Source: Anniella stebbinsi
Taxonomy: Eukaryota; Chordata; Lepidosauria; Squamata; Anniellidae
Direction of reading: 5' to 3'
NCBI GenBank assembly: GCA_029215795.1
Contig: JARDYH010000002.1
Location: 61,357,001 to 61,421,000 of the forward strand
DNA: 64,000 nucleotides
Program-made: the position numbers and the translations under genes
Shown: positions 56,801-64,000 of the stretch, one piece after another
How positions within the stretch are numbered: position 1 is the stretch's first letter
Layout of the letters: each line of letters opens with the position of its first letter
The notes under the pieces: model-generated
What the model was told of the DNA's origin: nothing
What the model saw: the letters and a program-made list of their open reading frames with translations, nothing else
Database searches by the model: none

Positions 56801-59800
56801 TATAAAAGGATTAGCACATACTGACCCTGTTCAGATGACACGCTAAGCCACGGTGGTTAAGCATTTTGAGCTAAACATTATGGCTTAGCATGTCGTGTGA
56901 ACCATTCCTAACCATGGTGGCTACATAATTACGGCCCTGTTCCAAAGGCACCTTAAACCATGGCTTTAACCATGGTGAATAAGGCTTTTTGCCTTAATCA
57001 CTGTGGTTAAAGCCATGGTTTAAGGTATCTTCTGAACAGAGCCTATGATTTAAACATGCTCACTAACCATTTGCTGGAAAAGAGTTAGTGGCCTAATCAT
57101 GGCTTAGTGTGTTGTATGAACAGGTTCATTAACAGTGACAAAGTAAAGAAGTTCTATGCAGTGACTGTAATGTATAAACCTGCCTTTTATCCCCTGTGTA
57201 TGTGTTCCTGATGAGGATCATAATTTTATTACCCAAACAACTATGTATCTTATATTGTCATTACATTCCTTTTCTTTTTTCCATTTATAAAATAGTTAAG
57301 GTCTTTAAAAAGTTACTTTATACAAGCATTTTTATAAAAATATAAGAAGGGGGTGAGGTGCCGTGGCTACTAGGCCATGTGGCATTTTTCTGCTCTGGCT
57401 GCACCAGTGGACATGCCTGTGGAGGACAAGTAGTGGCTTCTGCATTCCACACAGTCTCCTGAAAAGAGGCTGTGGATGAAAGAGGGGAAGAGCAGAAAGA
57501 GAGGGGTGGTAACCATGGAAATGCACCCCAGAGCTAAAGAGGTCAAGAGAGACATGCTAAGAAGGTCAAAGCAGACAGGGGAAATATTCTCAGTAGCCCT
57601 AGTGGCAGCAGGCAAGTCACCAGCCTCTACAGCAGGCAGGAGTGGGGGGGGGGGGAGCAAGGGAGACAGAGAAGGAAGTGGGAAAGGTGGGACAACAGCA
57701 GGAATAGCCACTGCACCAGATTGAGGGTCAGTGATCACACAGGATATAGGTGGGGATATCGCCTCATAGCCAACATGCCTATACCCTGAAGCCACAATGA
57801 TGCAGGTGAGTAGAAGATGTAGTTAAACATCCTCAATAGGAACTCCAGGTTCATGTAAAGACCAATGCAGCTGGTGATAAAAGAAGCAATAATCAGCTTG
57901 GGTGGCTGGGGAACTGTGCTCCCTGTGGCCAGAGAGATGAGGCACAGGTAATAAAAGGAGTCCCACACAGAACCCAATAAATACTTAAAATTTCTCTTTG
58001 CCCAAAGAAATTCAGTGTAATGTAGGATGTAGGAGAATTCCGTCTTGGGGGTGAAATTTCAACGGATTTTTCCAGTTTGGTCCTGACTGATCTCGTTCCA
58101 TTTCTTTCTGTTGGCGTCAACTCGATCTGGAGCGAGTTGATCCAACACACACTTGCCATTGTTTTTTTAATGGCAGCAGTTTGTGCAAATTAGATCTTTG
58201 AGGGGGAGATAAAAAAAATTTTTTAGGGAAGTCCACCTGTCCACTCTGTAGCTCCACAGAGGCAGATTTCCCTCTTGTCAATATCCTTGTCAGTTTTATC
58301 CTCCCTGCATACTACCTTATTTAGTGCAGCAGAGCCCTATTCTGACCTTGTCAAGGAACTTGTAAATTTCATCCCCCCACTTTGGAACTCCTCCACTTCA
58401 CCCCGGAAGCACTGAAAGTCATTGCAACAAACATTACACTTCAATTTTGCAATGTTTTCTTACCTCCTTTTTTTGTGCCTCTAAAGTTAGAAATTCTTGA
58501 TGCCATTTTTCATGCTGCTGAATTTCCTCCCTTGTTCTGTCAGGGAGATAATCAAGGGCTTCATCCATATAGGATGGTTTTCTTTTATGCTTTGCCCAAA
58601 CTTTCAAAAAGATTTGATGATCACATTCATCCCAGCCTCCTTGCCTCCCTCCTGTCTGCTGAAGGAATCTTTCAAGCTCAAGTACTTCTTCAGGCAGATG
58701 ATTTTGGATTTCCTTATCCAATGGAAGTATGCCTGGCTTGAAAATCCTTCCTGTTGCTGAAGTACCTAATGCCCACATCTCAATTTTTCTCTCCAAGGCA
58801 TTAACCTCATTAGTAGCAGTCTTCTCCTCCTTCATAAGCTCTTCATATCTGAAATAAATAAATAAACAAACTATTAATGCTTAGCAAAATGATTATCCAA
58901 CAATCCTAAAAAACATTGGCTGGAATTCAAAGAACTATGGATTCTGAGTTTATATTTCATGAAGAAAAAAACTCCCGCACTGCCCCATCTGCTAAAGATG
59001 TTTAAAACTGGGGATCTACCAAAGCAGCTTGAGATGTAGCACGAGGTCTTTGGAAGCTGCAGAGAATCTGCTGCTTCACTCCCCAGTCCCAATCTTACTT
59101 ACGGTTGCTCTGTTAGCCACTAGGGCCATTCTCCACATGAAACCTATCCTGTCCTTTACTCATACATAACGGTAGGAAAAGAAAGGGGAAATTATGACTT
59201 CAAAGCATAGCTTGATATCACATGGGACTACAATTATAAACATGTATTAGAACTATTCATATGTCTAAATGATTTTTAGGACTATTCATATGATTTTTAT
59301 ATGCAAGAAAACTATTTTTAAACATTCAGCAAAGTTTGTCTCATCTTAAATGTTGACCAAAACACTAAAAATAAAGACGGAAAAAATGATTGCAAGACAC
59401 ACTGACCAGGTTCGGATGACATACTGTGTCTATTCAAAGTTTATTTAACCCATGATGAGGCTATGCAATCCCCGATTGGGGGCACACACTGCAGCCTCAC
59501 TATGGGTTAAATAACAGTGGGCTGTTGTGTCATACAAACAGCCCCACTATCTATAGCCTTAGAATTATCATTTTAAAATATTTTGCTTTATTTTAGTTGA
59601 ACTACAATCAGGTTTAGAACAGACCATGTAGCATTCCAGAGAAGGCAGCTTTCTTGATAACTCTGCAAAGCTTCTGGAAGTCCATCCCATCTTTAATAGT
59701 GTTCTGCCATTATTGTTAAAACTTTCCTTTCCAGGAAGGCCTTTGAGTCTTAACTATTTTAAGCTGAACTGTTTAACTTCCTGGAAGCTGTTTTAACAAA

Positions 59801-62800
59801 ATTGGTTTTTTCAGCAGCTCTCCACTTTTTCAAATCCTGCTGTTTTTTAGTGTTTTGAATTATTGCTATTATATTACCGTTATAATGCTGCTGTTAGCTG
59901 CTTTGAGCTCTGTCAAGGAAAAGCAAGTTATAAATGTTTTAAATAAAAGCAAAAACATACATTTGTCGCTGTTCATCTTTCAAAGCGTTTATTGCCATTT
60001 CAGCTTCTTCCATCATTTCTCTGAGCCTGTCAACAACTACAAAATAGATGGAAAGCAAAATAACACATTTTAAACAATTAAATTTAAAAAACAGGGAAAT
60101 TCAAGAAACCAAATTTCTGCTTATGCAAATAAACAAATAACCCACACAGCTCCCAATATCTTTCAATATCTACCTATTGAATTCATACCAATGAAATCTG
60201 TAAAACCATTGACAGAAAATACTTTAATAATATCAAGTCACACATGTATGACCCTGATCTAGGGTGGCCAGATGCATAAGAGGACAGGGCTCCCACCCCT
60301 TTAATAGTTGTGTAGAAGAAGGAATTTCAGCAGATGGAGTCTGTCATGAAGGTGACACCTGCAGAAATGCCCTTTTCTACACAACTATTAAAAGTGCAGG
60401 GGCTTTTTCCTCTTTTGCATCTGGCCACCCTGGCTTGTCCCCAAATTAAGAAGTAATACTTCCATCCAGTACCCTTAAACTGGAATTAATCCAAGTTGCC
60501 AACCCTCATTGAAGAAAGCAGACTGACATTTTCCTGCTTTTGTAAAATGGCAGCCCAATAAGACTTTCAGCATAATTCAATGCATGTTTCCTCAGAAGCA
60601 AGTCTCACTGACTTCACTGAGATTTACTTCCTGGTGAGTATGTATGGGATTGCACACAACATGCTAAGCCACATTCAGTGTTTGAGTGTGGGTTGTTTTG
60701 AACCGTGGGTTGTTTGTTGAACCATGGGTTAGCATGTTGTCTGAATGCAGGCAGGGTGGCTTGTTAACCATGCAGTGTGGCTTATTTTCTCAAACAAGTC
60801 ACCTTGAGAACCCATGGTTTGTTGTTGGGTAGTTCAGGGTGGTTAACAATCCACACTGCACAATTAACAAGCCACCTTGGCTGTGATCAGACAACATGAT
60901 AGCCCACCCTGGGGAAAACATGCTGCATTCAGACAACACACTAATTCACAGTTCAACAAACAACCTACGGTTCAAAACAACCCACACTCAATCACTGAGT
61001 GTGGGTTAGCATGATCCATGAACAGCCTCTTTGTAACCCAAGCTCAGTCAAGCACATAAGGAAAATATTTTGACTTTTATAAGCTAAGGAAATATACCAA
61101 AGCTAAAACACAGGCAAAGGGATGATCTACAATACAATTACTCAAGCCAATTACATGGATTGTGTTTGCCTGGCAAAAACATTAGTAAAATACTGTCATG
61201 GATTTCTTTCTCTCTGGTCAAACACCAGCACAACTTCACGTAGCGTTCACAAAGTCAAGCGCCTTTATTTGCAAGTCAGAAACACTGTCGTGCCAGTGCA
61301 ATATGCAGTTGATAGTGTCATGATTAAAACAGCATAATTACACTGGTGTGCCAGAGCAGTTGGCAATCTTTGTGATTTGTAAAGTAAATTCTTATAGTTA
61401 AATGAAAGTCAGTGTTTTTGTTTACTAACAGAAGCTAGAACAATGCACAGAAGACACTGTGTACTTTCCAATTGTTAAGAAATGCTTCTTCTGTACTATC
61501 AAACTTGTTCTGCTGCCAAGAGAACTCCCCTTTTTACTCTCCTTCTGAGTGAAAGTATGTGAGTGTATTCCTGACAGTTATCTAACTCAGTGGTGTACTC
61601 CTGACAATACTTACATTCAGGGGTTGGCTTCACATCTTTTAACTGCCGCTGAAATCCCTTAACATTATTATGAATTCTAGACAATTTTTGCTGGATCTTA
61701 GCTTCTATGAAAGAAAACAAAAAATCCCATCACATTTTCATTTTAAAACAACTTCATTGCTTTTTAGATGCATTGCTTTTTATAGCTTTTCATATACCCC
61801 TCGTATTTCTGACCCAATCACTCTGAACAGCTGTTTCATCCTTTTTCTCAGATTGCTGCATTAATAGTGTAACCCTCTTCATAAAACAGACAACCCAATC
61901 CTATACGTATTTCACAGAAGACACCTCCTGTGACCCTCCAGATGTTTTGACCTACAACTCCCATCAGCCCCTAGCCAGCATAGCCAATGATGAGGGATCA
62001 TGGGAGTTGTAGACAAAACCATCTGAAGGGTCACAAGTTGCCCAATCCTGCTATATAGGCTGCAATCCCATAAGTAAGCCCCACTGCACACTGTAGGGGT
62101 TAGTTCTAAGTAAACACACATACAATTGCACAGCTTGCGACACTTTCGTGCCTTCTTCCACATCTTCTGTGATACTAATTTCAGAATCACAATCCTTTCT
62201 ATTTCCATTTTTTCCCAAAAGCCCATTTGTATCACAAAGCATAAAATGAATAAGAGTTTTTATTTGAAATGAAATTTACAAATACCATTAAAAATACACA
62301 CGTGGAAAGCATTGTTTTGTTACTAGTATAGATTTTTTTCTTCTTCCCTTTCCTTTTGACCTTGACAATTAGGTTCATAATTTCTTTGCCATAGTCCATG
62401 ATGGTTTTTCTGCCTCGTTTGTTTCTGAAAATATACCTTATCTCCAATAATTGCCTTCACTTCCTTGAAAAACAAATGCCTTTTAAAAAAATACTTGCAC
62501 TCCAAACCATCCATTATATGGAAGTTCCACTAAAATCAGTGCAACATGCTCCCATATAACCAATATACAAATGAGGTGATGTATAGCTGGAATGTGCTTA
62601 AGGTCAGGGTGTAAGTAATACAAGTCCATATATCCAGAATACTTAGGAAATGGAGCAATTTCTGCAGAACAGTAATATATCATTCAACACACAGCTCAGT
62701 CCTATGCCTGTTACTCACACGGCCATCTGAGTTCAACAGACTTATTCCCAAGTACGTGTGCACAGTCTTGTGCCATGTGCATCCTCTCTATACATACTCA

Positions 62801-63933
62801 GTTTTCAGAAAATTCTCAGTAATATGTATTGATGTTTACACAGCCACAGAGTTTAAACTGTGGGTGAGATTCAGCCTCCAAGCCTTCTCTGCATATGTGA
62901 ACAGAAAGCATGGCTAACTCACAGCAGGGAGGGGAGTGGCAAAAATCCTTTCAACTGGCAACCTCTCATGGTTTTAGCTTGCATTCTGGAGGGGCTTGGC
63001 AAGGACCTTTTCAGGGAGCTGCCATTTAAAGGAGAAGCATGAGCAGAGCAGCCTACGCTAGTTGGGATCCTGACCTACATTGAGTCCGTTCACATATAAC
63101 TGGCTAACCCCTTTTGCCTATGGCCCCACACACATTAATAGAATGTAACCCCCATTAATTAACCCACAATTTACTGGGTTGTGTACTGCATGCAAGCCAC
63201 CTCCACTTTGCATATTCAACCTCTCTGATCATAGGTTGTTGCATGACATGCGAATTTGGACACTTTGGGTTGTTCGTGAGTTAAACAACCGAAAGTTAAC
63301 CTAAGAACTAATTGTAGATTAACTTTGGGTTGTTTAACTCATGAACAACCTAAAGTGTCCAGGTGCATATGTTAGGCAACAACTTATGGTCCGAACAATC
63401 ATAGGTTGATTATGGAAATCAGAAGTGGCTTGCACACAGTACACAACCCAGTAAATCATGTTTATCTCTGATATATCACCCTTTACATACAAAAGGCAAT
63501 GTAACCTTATAAAGATGCTGTGCTACCTTTGAATATTTAGATACCTTTAAGTATACACAGGTGTCTTTTAAAAGGAGGGAATAATTATTTTAAACTCTGT
63601 GGCAAAATAATATATTTTTATCTTATAAAAAAGATGACCAATTTAAATCCTATTCATTTCAATTTAATTAGGATTTATGTTGCATTTTACCCACTGTGAA
63701 AATATGGTATGTGTTTTATTATTCACAAAACATATAAAGAAGCATGAAACTCTTTCCATTTATTATCAAAGTGGTAACTGAATACGTATGAATAAGGAAA
63801 AAATATTTTACTTTCTGCTTTCCGGTTTTTAGTCAGTTTGTGTTCCAGTTCTTCTAGCGTGCAATATTCCATCCTAAAGTCACTCTTCTTGTTGAAAAGA
63901 ATGATATTTTTATCCTTTTCAATGTTCAAAAGT
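50805..63933 (-). CDS. CCDC112: Coiled-coil domain-containing protein 112, 3' part (8 coding exons, 5' end outside window)
   Basis: Coding exons in transcript order: 63812-63933, 61615-61704, 59961-60036, 58464-58848, 55260-55676, 51441-51536, 50911-51029, 50805-50835. Phases agree at every junction and give 444 residues plus TAG; only the N-terminal part lies outside. The protein is rich in Lys, Glu and Gln and strongly helical: short coiled coils around IHNNVKGFQRQLKDVKPTPE and LREMMEEAEMAINAL, a central segment EEVLELERFLQQTGGRQGGW, then a long charged helix that includes QMKLLLEDYSREKKEQEEFL. It ends with the conserved RAVPSWRQG-like tail. CCDC112 is known as a centriolar-satellite-associated protein with a role in cilia; its biochemistry is poorly known. 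Identity rests on residue-by-residue agreement with the human protein along all eight exons and on its place directly upstream of PGGT1B, as in human. Confidence 0.94.
50836..50910 (-). other. CCDC112: CCDC112 last intron (75 nt)
   Basis: Donor GTAAGG and acceptor TATCTTTATAG. It is about as short as vertebrate introns get. If retained, the reading frame meets TAA at the donor itself (AAG-TAA). Confidence 0.85.
50911..51029 (-). CDS. CCDC112: CCDC112 penultimate coding exon
   Basis: Encodes VEVNVTRDPYRLYRLTKVWE then ERTKEIGPEGAVPLLQIPH plus two bases of a Lys codon. Human has RDPSRLYKPTKGWEER here. Acceptor CTGTCAACAG, donor GTAAGG. Confidence 0.93.
51122..51215. repeat. Short palindromic repeat (AATCCTATACAGG copy)
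   Basis: AAAATCCTATACAGGTCTAC and TTGAATTCAATGG then TAGGTATAGGATTGCAGTG. It lies in the 411-bp CCDC112 intron 51030-51440, which also carries a second worn copy around 51345-51415. Confidence 0.75.
51441..51536 (-). CDS. CCDC112: CCDC112 coding exon
   Basis: Encodes 32 codons, DLHKLELKILEKQAKEDYMK then EKEKRLSKLREK, continuing the helix. Acceptor TTCTATTTAG, donor GTAATA. Confidence 0.94.
51930..52260 (+). mobile_element. L2/CR1-group LINE 3' fragment
   Basis: A residual frame (about 51940-52190) resembles the end of a non-LTR transcriptase ORF: NALSRLGFSYMIDCPGLYQ, then RKRALLEVVRHLWNTIF. A 3' UTR interrupted by (CA)n follows. Confidence 0.6.
52287..52708. mobile_element. Fold-back MITE with a perfect central hairpin
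   Basis: Left end GGACCCAGTTTGCACATCAT and right end GATCGTGTAAACCCAGTC are inverse. Inside, ACACGTCAAGAAACAACA (52401-52418) and its exact inverse (52422-52439) form an 18-bp stem with a CCC loop. Confidence 0.75.
53812..55155. mobile_element. Composite fold-back DNA element, 1.34 kb
   Basis: Left end GGGCAGGTTCACATGTTACG CTAAGCC and right end GGTTGCCATGTCACACGAAC are of the common MITE class. 54970-55155 could be a separate copy, since it starts with its own GATTCAGACAACACGACAAG. Inside, GTGAACATCTTTTT plus about 80 bp is repeated at 54227 and 54464, and 54168-54207 resembles 58266-58304. Confidence 0.55.
55260..55676 (-). CDS. CCDC112: CCDC112 coding exon (long charged helix)
   Basis: A 417-nt phase-0 exon encoding SIQKWKMKKQQEREKILTQK to ILKFQER. 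It is extremely rich in Glu, Lys, Arg and Gln with no helix breakers, so a long coiled coil or single alpha-helix is likely. Acceptor ATCTTCTAG, donor GTGAGT. Confidence 0.95.
55914..56055. mobile_element. Palindromic MITE, CTTCAACTCCCAGAAG family
   Basis: GATCCGGGGTGGGCAGAAGA and TTGGACTTCAACTCCCAGAA on the left; CTGGAAGTTGAAGTTCAAAA and CTTTCTGCCCACCCCAG on the right. A clean palindrome. Confidence 0.8.
56470..56515. repeat. (CA)n with CG interruptions
   Basis: GCACGCGCACACACGCACGC followed by a pure CA run. Confidence 0.9.
56823..57127. mobile_element. Fold-back MITE
   Basis: Ends GACCCTGTTCAGATGACACG CTAAGCCACGGTGG and ATGGCTTAGTGTGTTGTATG AACAGGTT are inverse. A central palindrome (CCTTAAACCATGGCTTTAAC against GTTAAAGCCATGGTTTAAGG) folds at about 56993. 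Confidence 0.82.
57340..58330 (-). other. Unidentified unit with hydrophobic open frames
   Basis: The minus strand carries overlapping frames at 57893-58159, 57735-57977 and 57370-57795. The last two include segments like KLIIASFITSCIGLYMNLEF and LLSMSLLTSLALGCISMV that could span a membrane. The frames connect only through shifts. A retrocopy of a cellular gene or part of a DNA transposon are both possible; I recognise neither. Confidence 0.3.
58464..58848 (-). CDS. CCDC112: CCDC112 coding exon (central conserved part)
   Basis: Encodes 128 codons from YEELMKEEKTATNEVNALER to FLTLEAQKKE. It includes LPEEVLELERFLQQTGGRQG and LPDRTREEIQQHEKWHQEFL, which match human. Acceptor TATTTCAG, donor GTAAGA. 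Confidence 0.95.
59404..59542. mobile_element. Short fold-back MITE
   Basis: ACCAGGTTCGGATGACATAC and GCCCCAATCGGGG-like centre; right end GGGCTGTTGTGTCATACAAA CAGCCC. Confidence 0.6.
59600..59945 (+). mobile_element. LINE (L2-like) 3' end next to a CCDC112 splice donor
   Basis: Remnant of a transcriptase C-terminus, then a T-rich UTR, GCTGCTTTGAGCTCTGTCAA GG, GCAAGTTATAAATG and AAATAAAAGC. It ends about 15 bp from the donor at 59960. Confidence 0.65.
59961..60036 (-). CDS. CCDC112: CCDC112 coding exon
   Basis: Encodes VDRLREMMEEAEMAINALKD then EQRQ, with split codons at both ends (76 nt). Acceptor TTTTGTAG, donor GTATGT. A LINE 3' end stops about 15 bp beyond the donor, inside the intron. 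Confidence 0.93.
60262..60432. mobile_element. hAT-like fold-back MITE, complete
   Basis: Starts TAGGGTGGCCAGATGCATAA GAGGACAGGGCTCC and ends CTCTTTTGCATCTGGCCACC CTGG. The interior inverse pair TTTAATAGTTGTGTAGAAGA and TTCTACACAACTATTAAAAG is clear. Related to 1-133. Confidence 0.8.
60655..61028. mobile_element. Fold-back MITE
   Basis: TGAGTGTGGGTTGTTTTGAA CCGTGGGTTGTTTGTTGAAC is inverse to GTTCAACAAACAACCTACGG TTCAAAACAACCCACACTCA; ends carry AACATGCTAAGCC and GGTTAGCATGATCC. Confidence 0.78.
61615..61704 (-). CDS. CCDC112: CCDC112 coding exon
   Basis: Encodes AKIQQKLSRIHNNVKGFQRQ then LKDVKPTPE, nearly the human sequence. Acceptor CTTTCATAG, donor GTAAGT. It ends with the first base of a Phe codon completed in the next exon. 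Confidence 0.93.
61920..62062. mobile_element. Palindromic MITE, CTACAACTCCCATCAGCCCC family
   Basis: GTGACCCTCCAGATGTTTTG and CTACAACTCCCATCAGCC on the left; GATCATGGGAGTTGTAGACA and CCATCTGAAGGGTCAC on the right. The best-conserved copy of this family here. Confidence 0.85.
63075..63460. mobile_element. Large palindromic MITE
   Basis: Arms of about 150 bp around 63305: ACCCACAATTTACTGGGTTG TGTACTGCATGCAAGCCACC against its inverse near 63420-63460, and GGACACTTTGGGTTGTTC against GAACAACCTAAAGTGTCC. The centre is GAAAGTTAACCTAAGAAC. Confidence 0.8.
63812..63933 (-). CDS. CCDC112: CCDC112 coding exon (first in window)
   Basis: Begins with one base that completes a codon, then LLNIEKDKNIILFNKKSDFR and MEYCTLEELEHKLTKNRKAE. 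Human has EKDKHSHFYNQKSDF and LEELENKL at this place. Acceptor CCACCCCAG, donor GTAAAA. Confidence 0.9.
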
Positions 63934-64000
63934 CTGGGGTGGGGGAAAGAGTTTGGTTTAAAACACGTATTTGACAAAACAAATGATAAATATCCATTAA
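63934..64000 (-). other. CCDC112: CCDC112 intron (partial) to window edge
   Basis: Intron sequence upstream of the first CCDC112 exon in the window. It shows the polypyrimidine tract on the minus strand and nothing else. Confidence 0.8.

Larger units (their letters stand above)
55677..58463 (-). other. CCDC112: CCDC112 intron 55677-58463: contents
   Basis: Contains an inverse LINE tail (55832-55905), a MITE (55914-56055), a (CA)n/(CG) tract (56470-56515), a MITE (56823-57127) and an unidentified unit with hydrophobic frames (57340-58330). 56060-56465 and 57130-57340 hold nothing recognised. Confidence 0.7.
58849..59960 (-). other. CCDC112: CCDC112 intron 58849-59960: contents
   Basis: Holds a MITE (59404-59542) and an L2-like LINE tail (59600-59945). 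58849-59400 has nothing recognised. Confidence 0.7.
60037..61614 (-). other. CCDC112: CCDC112 intron 60037-61614: contents
   Basis: Contains a hAT-like MITE (60262-60432), a short palindrome (60565-60655) and a long fold-back (60655-61028). 61030-61614 is unique AT-rich DNA. Confidence 0.7.
61705..63811 (-). other. CCDC112: CCDC112 intron 61705-63811: contents
   Basis: Contains a palindromic MITE (61920-62062), short palindromes (62050-62120 and 62690-62775) and a large palindrome (63075-63460). 62125-62690 and 62780-63070 hold nothing recognised; 63460-63811 is AT-rich. Confidence 0.7.

Overview
The window is nuclear DNA of a vertebrate, almost certainly a squamate reptile and probably a lizard. 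The evidence is spliced vertebrate genes with GT-AG introns, one CpG-island promoter, and a repeat mix typical of squamates: a tRNA-headed Sauria-type SINE, CR1, L2-like and L1 LINEs, a DIRS-type tyrosine-recombinase retrotransposon, and many hAT-like fold-back MITEs. It is not bacterial, and most short open frames here are chance or lie in repeats.

Two protein genes lie head to tail on the minus strand. PGGT1B (geranylgeranyltransferase type I beta subunit) is complete: nine coding exons run from a start codon at 46778 to a stop at 2765, encode 384 residues, and keep the zinc ligands. Upstream, CCDC112 (a coiled-coil protein) contributes its last eight coding exons, from 63933 to a stop at 50805; its 5' exons lie beyond the window. 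The same gene order is known in human chromosome 5q22. The functions differ (protein prenylation versus a centrosome/cilium-associated coiled-coil protein), so the pairing looks like conserved synteny rather than a functional unit.

Layout: 1-2764, PGGT1B 3' UTR and downstream repeats; 2765-46778, PGGT1B, mostly intron; 46310-46990, CpG-island promoter; 46990-50690, intergenic DNA with a CR1 scrap, a probable solo LTR on the minus strand, a fold-back MITE and a full-length SINE; 50690-63933, CCDC112; 63934-64000, intron.

Most of the remaining structure is transposon stratigraphy. An L1 sits inside a palindromic MITE (4510-6120) with a 15-bp target duplication. A DIRS element (about 9790-13490) was invaded by an L2-like LINE and then by a short retroposon with a 9-bp duplication. 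A GC-rich inverted repeat with hAT-like ends (6631-7647) looks like a captured CpG-island/first-exon segment. A 2.16-kb non-coding retroposon (40615-42777) is flanked by a 19-bp duplication. I found no new defence, metabolic or RNA-based system; the best leads are the captured CpG island, the modular MITEs, and the LTR just upstream of PGGT1B.
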